Source: Volvariella volvacea V23 (taxonomy: Eukaryota; Basidiomycota; Agaricomycetes; Agaricales; Pluteaceae). Taken from it: 64,000 bases of DNA. The stretch is taken from assembly GCA_000349905.1 (NCBI GenBank), contig KB722758.1, positions 465,551 to 529,550 of the forward strand. The letters are read 5' to 3'. Below the pieces are notes generated by a model that ran no database searches, had not been told where the DNA came from, and saw only the letters and a program-made list of their open reading frames with translations. Positions 51,186 to 61,765 of this stretch are shown in pieces; positions within the stretch are counted from its first letter, which is position 1, and the number at the start of each line of letters is the position of its first letter. The position numbers and the translations under genes were made by a program.

Positions 51186-51866
51186 ATGTGAAGTGCTTAG
51201 TTATTTTGGTGGCTTGTAATGCTTATGTTATTTGTGATAAAAGTCATGTGCTGGGTCTGATGGTGGCAGACCCTAACCCTAGTGGTAGCAGACCCTAACC
51301 ATTTCCTAGCCAGTGCATCAGTGTACCAAATAGTTGATTGTTGGGCATGCTAGTATTGAACTTTGGTTTTTTATTTTCCCTATCACACACTACCCTCTTT
51401 CATTGTTTCTCACTTTTACTGTATTTAATAATTACTTGATATCTTGCCTCTAATCATGTCAAATGGCCTACTCCCCATGTATATCTCCTGATTGAGAGCA
51501 ATAATTAAAAAAATAAGCACTGTAGACATGCTTATATTAAAATCCAAGCAAAAAGTGTTAGAGAACCATGAGCCCAGGTGTTGCCATTGAAGAGATACAT
51601 TGAAAATACTTCACAAGGCCAGATTTGGCAGGCAAATTACTATTATATCAACTTTTGACCCAAATACAGTAAATATTAATAATCTAATGCTATAGGCTGA
51701 TACAGTATACTGTATTGCACATATATATGTATCAAAAATGTCTCTTGGGGGTGTTGTGGAACCCACAATGTCAATGTCTCAATGAAATGGGGCCCAGGTG
51801 TGATGTGCTGTGATGCAATTGTGACACAATGTCACATGTCAGCAGAATTGTTCAACACCATTGTCT

Positions 51867-51912
51867 CTGTGACTATCACTAGTAACAGACTCTGTTGCTA
51901 GTAATAGTCACA
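51867..51912. repeat. 22-bp hairpin inverted repeat
   Basis: Two 22-bp arms, beginning CTGTGACTATCACTAGTAAC and its near-complement ending AATAGTCACAG, face each other with almost no spacer at the left edge of the minisatellite. Confidence 0.75.
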
Positions 51913-52230
51913 GTCTGGTGGTGCTCCACCACATTGTGTCCAATAATGCTAGTAGCCCACCACCTTGCATCCAATGATACTGCCACACTGCCACTACTGT
52001 CTTGCGTCCAATGACACTGCTGCACCACTACTACCACCATGCTGTGTCCAATAACACTGGTGACCCACCACCACATTACATCCAATGATGCCAGTGGCCT
52101 ACCACCATTACTGTCTTGCATCCAATGACACCACCATGCTGCCATCACTATCACCATGTCATGTCCAACAACACCACCACACCACCACTACCACAATCTC
52201 ACATTCAATGATGCCACCACACCACTACTA
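51905..52230. repeat. CCA/CAT-rich minisatellite, array 1
   Basis: Imperfect head-to-tail units of about 45 bp built on TGCATCCAATGATGCC and CCACCACCA words. Unit length drifts and units carry many substitutions. Confidence 0.75.
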
Positions 52231-52236
52231 CTTAGG

Positions 52237-52404
52237 AGAGTAGGCCATGGCTGGTGCCTGGCAGGTCCAAGTCCAGGTTTTTTTTTATTAGGATTGAATT
52301 TTATTAAAGCTAGCTAGCTGTTAGCTAGCTCTAATAGAATTCAGTTTTAACAGGTAAGAAATCTAAACTTGGACCTGCTAGGTGTTAGCCATGGCCTACT
52401 CTCT
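52237..52404. mobile_element. Fold-back MITE-like element
   Basis: A 168-bp near-complete palindrome. The left end AGAGTAGGCCATGGCT faces AGCCATGGCCTACTCTCT at the right; both continue through GGTCCAAG and its complement. The centre is a second inverted pair around AAAGCTAGCTAGCTGTTAGC. A solo arm lies at about 50,000. Confidence 0.8.
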
Positions 52405-52899
52405 TGAATTATGATATTTTGTGTTAATAATGTTTGTACTTAATAAGATTTATAATTTTGGCAGCCCTGAACTCAGGATGTATCTGACTAAATTAATAAT
52501 ATTTAAGATTCTAGCTAACAATATTGATAATTATTGATAATAATTTACATGAAACATAGGTCCAGATTTTTGTCTGATAAAACTTATCATAAATTTTTTT
52601 TGATTTTTAATAGTGTCATGCATATTTGTAGTGGAATCAAATAATGATTATAGATACAGCTCTTATACTCTATATGTACACATATAATACAACCACCTTG
52701 TATTATTTTATTGTCTATAGTTCTAACAACTCTTCATAAGTCTATAAGTATTGACAATAGTGTGCTACATTTGAACACTGCTGAAGATATTGTTTCATAC
52801 TTTAGAGATATACTGGGTATATATAATGGATAAGTTCTATACCTTATACTTAACAAATTCATAAGGGTTATTCAAGATTTTATATTTTCTATATCAAAG

Positions 52900-53597
52900 A
52901 TTGCATTGCATTTGCAAACCATGGGAGATATCAGCACTGCACTTTACATATGCATTGTACACATAAAATAGAATATTTCTCTTCCTTATATTCAAGAAAT
53001 ATATGAAGATCTTGTAGAGATATTGACCACATTNNNNNNNNNNNNNNNNNNNNNNNNNNNNNNNNNNNNNNNNNNNNNNNNNNNNNNNNNNNNNNNNNNN
53101 NNNNNNNNNNNNNNNNNNNNNNNNNNNNNNNNNGTGTTTTTCCCATTAAAGAATTGCATCGCATTCAATAACCGTGGAGCGCACATTAAAACTAATATAA
53201 CCATTGGAATCTACATAAGAAATGGCACAGAATTTGTTATAACATCACAAGGTTTGGTGAAGAATTGAATGATTAATTAAGCACCCTTCCTGAGTGTATG
53301 TTCTACCTGTATGTCCTGTTGCTCAATCAGTTCTGCACAGAACCTTATGATGTTATAAGCAAACTTGTATAGAAGTTTATGTAGTATCCAACGGTTATAT
53401 TAGTTTTAATGTGCGCTTCACGGTTATTGAATGCAATGCAATTCATTGGTTTGAAAAACACAAAATGATTAATATCTTTACAGGTTCTTCATATATTTCT
53501 TAGCTATAAGGAAGAGAAATCTTCCATTTTATGTGTAAAATGTATATGCAAAGTGCAGTGCTGATATCTCCCATGGGTTTCAAATATGATGCAAACT
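52900..53597. mobile_element. Fold-back repeat element, copy 2, containing an N gap
   Basis: A left arm (52,905-53,215) and right arm (53,380-53,585) are inverted copies: AAACCATGGGAGATATCAGC faces its complement at the right end, and the inner block ATTCAATAACCGTGGAGCG faces CGCTTCACGGTTATTGAAT. The centre, about 53,215-53,380, is single-copy. The 100-N gap at 53,034-53,133 lies in the left arm. Confidence 0.8.
53034..53133. other. Assembly gap of exactly 100 N
   Basis: Placeholder run inside the left arm of a hairpin repeat. Both the right arm and copy 1 align across it with no extra bases, so the true missing length is probably zero or very small. Confidence 0.98.
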
Positions 53598-53640
53598 TTC
53601 ATCAAACTCAACCAAAATATGACATTTCTACATTACATAC

Positions 53641-53735
53641 ATGCTTGGAACTTACCACCAGGCACCAAAATCAGGCACAGCTTTCCTGGTCCTGAAAAGA
53701 CTAAGTTCTCACTATGTTCTGGACTTGGAACCACC
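53641..53735 (+). repeat. Partial copy of dispersed repeat R1
   Basis: Carries AGGCACCAAAATCAGGCACA, then CTTTCCTGGTCCTGAAAAGA and TCTGGACTTGGAA, near identical to the copy at 54,830-54,900. Confidence 0.75.
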
Positions 53736-54165
53736 ATCTCACATCCAACAATGCTGGTGGCTCACTACTGCTGCCATCTCACATCCAAGGACACTGGTGG
53801 TTTACCATCACTGCCATCTTGCATTCAATGATGCCACCAGACTACTACCACCACCATGTTGCATCCAACAATGCTGGTGGCCCACCACTGCTGCCATGTG
53901 TCCAATGACATGTGGTGGCCTACCACTGCCACCAGTGGCCTGCCACCACCACCATCTTGCATCCAACAATGCCACCAGACCACTACTACCACCATGTTGT
54001 CTCCAACGATGCTGGTGGCCCACCATCACCACCATCTTGTATCCAATGACAACACTGTGCCACTACCACCACCACCACCCTCATGTCATGTCCAAGATGC
54101 TGGCAATCCACTATCACTGCCATTTCACATCTAATGATACCACCCTACCACCACCACTGCCACAT
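53735..54165. repeat. CCA/CAT-rich minisatellite, array 2
   Basis: About ten degenerate units of 40-48 bp with CATCCAACAATGCTGGTGGC and CCACCACCATC words, related to array 1. A fragment of the same family is at 62,690-62,760. Plus-strand open frames through it are artefacts of the repeat. Confidence 0.8.
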
Positions 54166-54628
54166 ACCCTTCTCCCACTTAATCTCTACACTTAACATTC
54201 TCCAGTACATGAACACACTTCTGAGATTGACTACATGTGTGTCAACACAAAAGGACAGTGATAGTTTCAGTATATAGAACATGTACATTACAAATGAGTA
54301 TAAATATAGTGTGGCTATGATTACAACTAGTTACAAATGCAATGTGAATGTTTAAAGCCAATGTATGTATATTACAATTAATAAAAACTTAATTTTGCTT
54401 ATCAAAAATTATGCAACATAAAGTATCAAGTTTAATGACTTCAATCTAGAAAAAATGCATATCATATTTTGTGGCAATGCAAACTCAACTTTTCTTCTTG
54501 CACTGATGACAATTACAGATGTGACAACAATGCAATGAACTTTTTGCAAGCAAAGATATTATTAGTAGTCCAATTGAGATACTTTTTGTGGCAAAGATTC
54601 TCTTCTATGTAGTTGAAACTCATACTGA

Positions 54629-54905
54629 ACTTATTGACAGCTTAAAGTGTACTGATTGAGTGAGATATTGCATATTTACTATGGCTCTGACTTATACTGA
54701 AATAATACTGAGATTGAGAGCTGAGGTTAAGTGAAGTTAACCAAACAGAAGTTGCTGCCAAATCAGAAAAAAAGTGCCCAAAGTCCTGAGGTCTGCAGAC
54801 TAAGCATGCAAGCTCAGAAGTTACTGCCAGGCACCAAAATCAGGCACAGCTTTCCTGGTCCTGAAAAGACCAAGTCCTCACTACCTTCTGGACTTGGAAT
54901 AAAAT
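54629..54905 (+). repeat. Dispersed repeat R1, long copy (left)
   Basis: About 275 bp from CTTATTGACAGCTTAAAG to CTGGACTTGGAAT. An inverted copy lies at 60,800-61,080. Shared blocks include GTGAGATATTGCATATTTAC, CAAATCAGAAAAAAAG and AGCTCAGAAGTTACTGCCAG. Confidence 0.85.
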
Positions 54906-54929
54906 ATCAATTAAAGAACTTCAGAATGT

Positions 54930-55640
54930 AATTGAGAAGAGAACTAGGAGCTGGCCATGTCTTTGGCAATACAAGCCATCCAAGCCATACTAAGGCAAGA
55001 GAAAGATGTGATGGTAATTGCAGGTACAGGAATAACAACAATATTTTATGCCCCTCTATTCTTTCTTCTGAAGGAAAGTCTACAGATTATCATAACACTA
55101 TTAGACCAACTTGGAAAGCAGAATGTTGCCAAGCTATAAAAGTAGGAGATCAGCTTAATGTTTATTGGAGGTAATTCAGCAACAGAGAACTGAAATGTGA
55201 GTGGAATGTTGTATATAATGGCATGACTCACTGTTAATATAGGTTATTTGAGACAGAGCATATGATGCAGTAGTTATCATACCAGAGCAAATCATGGCTC
55301 CCAGAGGTTTGTATTAACACCTTGGATAATTGGGCCACAGAGAAGACCAAGCAAATCTATAGCTTCAATGTGCTTACTGATATAGGCTCTAGTCTTTCAT
55401 TCTACTTGCCAGCATCCATGATCACATTGCCAAGTGCATTCAATGCAATAAAATTCAAATTCCTCCAACTTATTGTTGATACTTGATGGAATGAAGCTAA
55501 AAACTGTGGTGAGGTGTTGAAACTGATTGAAGAATTTGTATCTTGCTGTCAAGACCTACAGCCTAACACATAAGTACCCTCCAAGTCCACTATTCCTCAG
55601 AGCAACCACCTATCCCAAAGCATTGTGCCATCAATGCCAG
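54930..55640 (+). pseudogene. RecQ/DEAD-like helicase relic from a transposon
   Basis: Plus-strand frame at 54,957-55,139 reads IQAILRQEKDVMVIAGTG, then TTIFYAPLFFLLKESLQIII and LLDQLGKQNVAKL, which follows the RecQ/DEAD order Q-motif, motif I, motif Ia. The motif I lysine (GKT/GKS) is absent. A later frame gives AVVIIPEQIMAPRG, like the EQL/I-M segment before the DEAH box in such helicases. Stops and frame changes follow. Repeat-borne RecQ-like helicases are common in Agaricomycete repeats; the exact element is unknown. Confidence 0.55.
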
Positions 55641-55913
55641 CTACACAGAAACAGGGTCCACAGGGTTGTACCAAATGCTTCATAACCAGCCACAATGATA
55701 TGTTTTCCCAATGAAACAATTTCACTATACTGAAGTTATATTAACCTATAGTGCATACATCCAATATAATTACCACTCTACAAGCCTCAACCTCACAAAC
55801 ACATTCATCTGGCTTAGAACCACATTTACAACTAACTAACACTATCTCAACCTCTCCTGACCCAATACTGACCCATTAACTGCATTCATGAAGATTTGAT
55901 GAAAATGTTGTAA

Positions 55914-56114
55914 ATGTTGAAGTTCTCTCTTAAGAATGGTAGATCATTGGATTTCTCAGCTGGTAGATCTCAGAAGGAGATTATAGCTTATTTGGAGCAA
56001 ATTCAGGATGCTGAAGAGGCTGTTCCATCTAATGTTGAGAATATATTCAGAGTTTTCTTTCAGAAAGTAGGACAGATATATAGATTCCAAATTGGGCCAA
56101 CTGGTCTCAGTTAA
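55914..56114 (+). other. Short open frame of unknown origin in repeat DNA
   Basis: A 66-codon plus-strand frame (KFSLKNGRSLDFSAGRSQKE onward) is open in decayed DNA. No family is recognised, and it may be an exon or residue of a transposon ORF. Confidence 0.25.
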
Positions 56115-56457
56115 CTACAAATTGAACCAAATATTTGGGGGTCCATTTGGTCTATAAACTAGACTGCTGCCTAAACCTGAAAAACCAGACCTTAGCAACA
56201 CTATATACTTCTGCTTGCAGATCCTGGATGTATTGATTCACATGTGTATTGTGCTTTTGACCATGCACTTGTCATTTCACATACTTATTCAAATTTTTGT
56301 TCTGTATTGCAAATCACAGCTGGGATAGTGCATTGTGCACAAATGTATCTTGTAGACCAAATTCAATGAAGGTGAGGTGTTGTAGGTCCAACTCAACACA
56401 TATATTGGAGTTCAAAATGTGGGAAGGTAAAAGTAACTGAGTATCTTTTAGGTTTGT

Positions 56458-57150
56458 TCACAGGTGGAGCTTATACTGAGTGTTGTTGGGTGTGTTTATC
56501 TTCTCAGTTTCAATCCAATGTGCTGTTACAGCCATAAAAGCTCTCAAAATGGGGTCAGTCCACATATCTATTGACACTCTTTCTATTATATTCTGTATGA
56601 AAGTGAGTCTATAACCATTGATACAAGGATATAACTCACCTTGAAGTTGCTGTCCAGGGTTTTTAAGTAGTCCTTCCAAATTTCTTCAACCCATTTGCAA
56701 ATGGTGGCCTGGTGTGGAATTTCTAATTCTTTAAGCTCTTTTCAGAGCATAAAGAATATCTTGCATAGATGTAGGCTCTCAACAACATTAAGTGACTATA
56801 AAGGAGGTTATATAATTATCATATTAGCTGGAAAAACCAATAGAGATATAAGCATACTTGATCACTGGCAATTATAAACTCTGTTGGTGCATCTGCAAAT
56901 GTCCTTGGTGAATACTCTGGAATATTCAGTGGACAGTCATTTTGGGTGGAACTTGGTGTGGCCAGTGTCCTCTTGATTTGCAATAAGTGTCAGTGGTTGC
57001 TGTGATTGTGATGCCAAACTGATCACATGCACTAACCCAAGCATCAAGATGCTTTGATGCAAGGTGAGTGCATATTATGCTCATACCATTTCCCAACCCA
57101 AATGTTGCAATATCTAACTAACAGGTCAATTCTTTGCTTAAGCCTATAGC
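56458..57150 (-). pseudogene. hAT-type transposase relic
   Basis: Read on the minus strand from high to low coordinates: TFGLGNGMSIICTHLASKHL, DAWVSACDQFGITITA, then in another frame PLNIPEYSPRTFADAPTEFI, and finally VSIDMWTDPILRAFMAVTAH followed by WIE. The last block is the hAT core pattern (T-x-D-x-W-T/S-D...YxAVTAHWI). Frame changes and a stop after the central block show it is dead. Terminal inverted repeats were not located. Confidence 0.6.
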
Positions 57151-57248
57151 CATTTTATAAGCACATAGCACAGATTTTTGGGATTGATACAATATGTACT
57201 TGCACATCCATTCATCCAGCTTTTCCTCAAAAAGCATTCAAACATCTC

Positions 57249-57518
57249 TTGCACCTTTCTTATTTGGTGGTTACCTTTCAATACATACACATTCAGAATG
57301 ATCTGGGCTATGCTGTATGGGCTAAAGAGTATTTAACCTTCATTGGACTAGGACCAGTGGATCTGTTTACACTGTCTGAGTTGGTCACAAATAACTTCTT
57401 ATTCAACAGTAACACTGGAGTTGAAGAGCAGATGGGAAGTTCTTGTAAAACCATAGGTGATGTGGTGGCCATAATAAAAGGATTGACCAAGCTATCTGAT
57501 CTAGGTTCAGCAGTATAA
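57249..57518 (+). other. Open frame of unknown origin in repeat DNA
   Basis: An 89-codon plus-strand frame includes LGYAVWAKEYLTFIGLGPVD, LFTLSELVTNNFLF and TIGDVVAIIKGLTKLSDLGS. It looks protein-like (alternating hydrophobic pattern) and may be an exon of a transposon gene. It lies on the opposite strand to the hAT relic. Family unknown. Confidence 0.3.
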
Positions 57519-58747
57519 CTTACTGCAGAGTGATGGGACTAATACAAATCAACTAAAGCTAGTTTGATAGATGCACAATATGAATTGCACACTTACCAGC
57601 TCATTTCTCAACCTCAGCTGACTCCTTTGGCACTGGCTGGATTGACAACAGAGCTTGTGGTTGCAAGCACTTTGAATGCTAACAGTAGGTAGATGTGGTT
57701 GTAGATCTTGACTTCAGTAAGAGATCAGATGATGGTGGCCAGTGATGAAGTAAGTGGCTTTGTGATGTTAGACATAGCATCTGAGTCAAACTGCTGAATG
57801 AAAACCTACATTGCACATGAAATATAATCTTTGCACTTCCATCAGGATGTACAATAGACAATGGGCCCAGTGTGAAGCCATGACAACTTCACCCTTGACT
57901 GCAAGACATATATATTTGTGGGTGGGTACTCTTCCTATCCATTGGTTCTGTGAATTTATGTGCTAGTAGTGCTACTAGTGTAATTGAGGCTCATCATTAA
58001 GTGCTACTTCCTTTATTTTGGTTGCCAATAGCAATCTTAAGGCCATAACTTGAGACATGAAGAGTCTTGCATCAATGAATGCATTGATAGCACATGCATG
58101 GGTCAAGATGGAGCTTAGCATGAACACACAATTGATTGGAATGTGACAAAAATAAGCCAAAAAGTCGAATATATCACAGAAGATAACATATGTACTGTAC
58201 AATCTGGTGTGTACTATACAGAGTTGTAAAAAACCTGCAAAAACCACTAGTATGAGATGAGAATATAGCACATTGCAAGGATGGGCAATGCTTGACTCAC
58301 CTAGTGCAATACCAAGACCCAACACTGGCCATCTTCACCATCAGCTTCTCCAAAAGCACCTACATCTATGCAATGCTACTCAGCTTCTCATAAACTTCTG
58401 TTAGTGGCAGTAGTGGGGCTTGACATGCAGTAGTAGATAGTGCAGACTGATGAACAGATGCATCATAGGCAACAGAGATCCAGTCTTGTAAGGCAGATTT
58501 ATGGCCTATGAGGTGGTGAAGGCATTGGTGAGGGTTTGGGAGTGAAATGTGATACAGATTGTGATGCAGAGCCACATATCTCCCCACATGTTCTCATGTC
58601 TGGAAGAGACTTCAGTTTAAGCCACAGAGACTGGTTTGGTGACAAATCAAACTGCTGCAGCACTTAAACCAGAAATATCAGTTTTGCTTGGCATTTTCCA
58701 GTTTAGTCCCCTGGTTTAACCAGTCCCAGACCAGACCACAACAACAA

Positions 58748-59214
58748 TAAAAGTATATACCACTACTGAGAGGTACTACACGCATTATAGAGCACTCATT
58801 AACCTAGGTCTTGATACAAAGGATAAAGTCTTACAACCCCTGGCTAGTAATCAGCTCTGGGGCTATGACACTTGCACTATGCTAGAAATGAGGCAGTCAA
58901 AGCCAGAACCATGGTTCTGGACTATAGGTTGCCCAGATGGTAAAGGTGATCAGGCAGATTATAAATGGACTGTAAAACATATGTCCTCTTTTTCCTTATT
59001 CATTTAACTAATGGACTTAGAAAGATGTGTGCAATGGTTTCATTTATATGCTGCAGTGGATTGCTATACAGAAGAAACAGAAATCCTTAAGGCAGAACTT
59101 GACAGGACACAACTATCATTCACAAAATATAAAAATATATGGATTTTGCTTGCATCCCAACATGGTAACACTGCAGGCATGAGGAGTATCCTGCAAGACA
59201 GCAAATACAAATGA
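58748..59214 (+). pseudogene. Transposon-encoded ORF relic with one intron
   Basis: Plus strand: YTTTERYYTHYRALINLGLD, LQPLASNQLWGYDTC, then RQSKPEPWFWTIGCPDG run open to about 58,973. A GT-AG intron of about 50 bp is followed by ERCVQWFHLYAAVDCYTEET, EILKAELDRTQLSFTKYKN. This RVQWxR-type coiled segment after a WFW motif is familiar from C-termini of repetitive Agaricomycete transposases (possibly KDZ or a related superfamily; not certain). The exon phases do not match perfectly, so I treat it as decayed. Confidence 0.45.
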
Positions 59215-60799
59215 CTGCCTTTAATGTATAGCTGATGACAAATATGACAAGTTTGTTCTATTATTCACTTTGATTTATGCTAACAATTTGCAGACTTTTC
59301 AACCCATCTGATGACTCTGGTAGACAAGAAAATGCTTAGTCCTGTTTATACATTCCCTACAAGCCACCAATCCTTAGATTTAAATTGCCAATCACTTTGT
59401 TAGCTATGTCTTTGATTATACTGATTATGTTCTTGTTATCTTTGGTAAGAACTTCACCTTTTTTGTACCAGCCACAACTGATAGAAACTCAGGTTGATGA
59501 TCATCATATTGTTTCATTCTTTATCATTGGTGTATACATATTTTATGTTTATTTACAAGCCTCCTCAGTATTACTAACCACTCAACTGTAAGACCCATTA
59601 GCAGCAGCACCCAATTCTCTTGTGTGAGTTGGTACTCTAGGCCCCCTATGTGTTCCTCCCCATCTTTTCTCCAAGTTCATTATTAAGATACAAGACACAT
59701 TTACTTTGTGAGTATGATTTACAAATGTGTTTTTAACTTGAAAATTCCTTTTTTCTCATTATTTCAGTTTAATCTTGTGTCTGCACTATTCATACAATTT
59801 CCTGCATAAGTTTTTGCTTAATAATGATCTACTCTGTTTTGTTTGGCATTCATGTCACTCCCAACCTCACACTATACTCACTATCACATATCTCCCACTC
59901 AAGCTTTGGCATACACCCATCCTCAATAGGTTTTGCAGCTATTATCTCAGGTAAGTGTTGCATGGTGCTATTGTTGTACAAGAAATAACTTAAACCAGCA
60001 CAGTCACCCTTCAGCACTTTCTATCTTAACTATTGTCATTGCCCTAATTGTAAGTCCACTTTGTTGTTTCAGCATCTTGTATTGATGTCTCTAGCTGCAC
60101 CCTTCCATCTATGCATTATCAAGCATTATTCCTAAGAGCAAATCCAAGTGTTGTCAAATGCTGAACACTATATATGGCAGTTTTTATTAAAAAGAACCAA
60201 AACATCAAACACAAGAAAGCAAAGTATATAATTGTGTAAGTATATATTTTTTTGTTTTGTTTTATCTGTTGCTGTACTAATCTAAATGTAGGACACCACT
60301 CCACTTCTTGTCATTTGATAAAAAGCCCCACTACACTATTTATGTCATCAGTGATGGCTTTTTTTGTACACACTTCACACATATCAAAACAGGGGCTCTA
60401 AGTTTTTTCAGTTCAGGCAAGTTTTGGCTTACAGGCTATCTATTTATAATTCTTACTACAAATTATTTAAAAGATGTAATGTAGTTGCATGTCTCAGAAA
60501 ATCTAGTATTTGCAAGTTATCCATTGTCTTGCAATATTCCAGTTAAGTATGTACCATTTTTCTCTGATATTACTCACAACTGTAGTCATAGATTTCCTAT
60601 TGTGCACCTTCCATTTTCATCACCTCATGTTGACCATGTGTCTACTCTAATGGTAAGTTTTACTTTCTCCTTTTCATGCAATTCTCATTTACAGATTCAT
60701 ATTACAGCTTGATGTCAAAACATAACCTGGTCTCTACATCTCTATCTAACTCAGAAAATGCATTCATACACTTAGTCTTCATACTGCTTTGTCTTCTCA

Positions 60800-61080
60800 T
60801 TTTTCCATATAATTCTGAGTTCAGAATGTAGTGAGGACTTGGTCTTTTCAGGACCAGAAAAGCCATGCCTGATTTTGGTACCTGGCAGTAACTTCTGAGC
60901 TTGTGTGCTTAGTTTGCAGACCTTAGAACTTTGGGTGCTTTTTTTCTGATTTGGTGGCAACTCCCACCCACTTAACCTTGGCTATCAATCTCAGTATTTA
61001 AGTCAGAGCCATAGTAAATATGCAATATCTCACTTAATGCTCATTTAATTAGTATACAAGCTGTCAATAAGTTTAGTAAA
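60800..61080 (-). repeat. Dispersed repeat R1, long copy (right, inverted)
   Basis: Inverted counterpart of 54,629-54,905. Together they bracket about 5.9 kb that includes the helicase, hAT and other ORF relics. Confidence 0.85.
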
Positions 61081-61765
61081 ATATGTATCTTGAATGCTCA
61101 AAGTTGAGCTGTGGTTAGTTAGCCCAATAAAATCATATTCCATAATTTCTCAGCTTGCTATGTCATATTTTGTTCAGAAGGTTTTCAAATTTGATGGTAG
61201 TTGCCAAAAACTTAGACACCTGTAATAGTTCTACTTTTACACTACTAAAGGAGGCTTCATCTTCCTCTATATATCATCTCCATATATCATAGATAACATA
61301 TATTCATAAAAATTTTACACAAGTTATCATTTTTAATATGTGGGTCTTGATAAAAATATATTGGAGGCTTTTTCTTTAAAGTAAAACTCTAATTTGATCA
61401 AAGCTCAATTCATACTAAACTGACTAAGAGATTTTGAGAACAACATTTAATTTTTTGCAAGACTGAAAAAGTTCAAAAGGTGGCCCTACTCATTTTCTAT
61501 ATGGAACAGTGTGCAAATAATGATAATAACTTGGGTTTTTGCATACTAGCTCTTTTAATTGTGCTTACATGGGCTAGTGTCTCTAGGTATCTGAGCAGAT
61601 ATAAGTCACTTCAAGATGGTGAAATTTACATGTAATAGAAGTTTTTGTCTTACCATGGTCTAATTTCCAATCCAACTTGTCAACAAGAAGAGTATTGTAT
61701 AATCAATGTGAGGATACAAAAATAACCAGCTAGTTGGCTCTTGAAAATAAGAATAGGAAGAAAAA

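Noticed and set aside
51268..51300. Telomere-like words CCCTAACCCTA and CCCTAACC
   Set aside because: Only two or three units interrupted by GTGGTAGCAGA; too short and irregular to be a telomere or internal telomeric array.
51905..54165. CRISPR-like array
   Set aside because: Units are degenerate, contiguous and without unique spacers, and the genome is eukaryotic.
53586..54195. Plus-strand open frames up to 184 codons rich in His/Pro/Cys/Trp
   Set aside because: Translations of the CCA/CAT minisatellite; periodic and without protein features.
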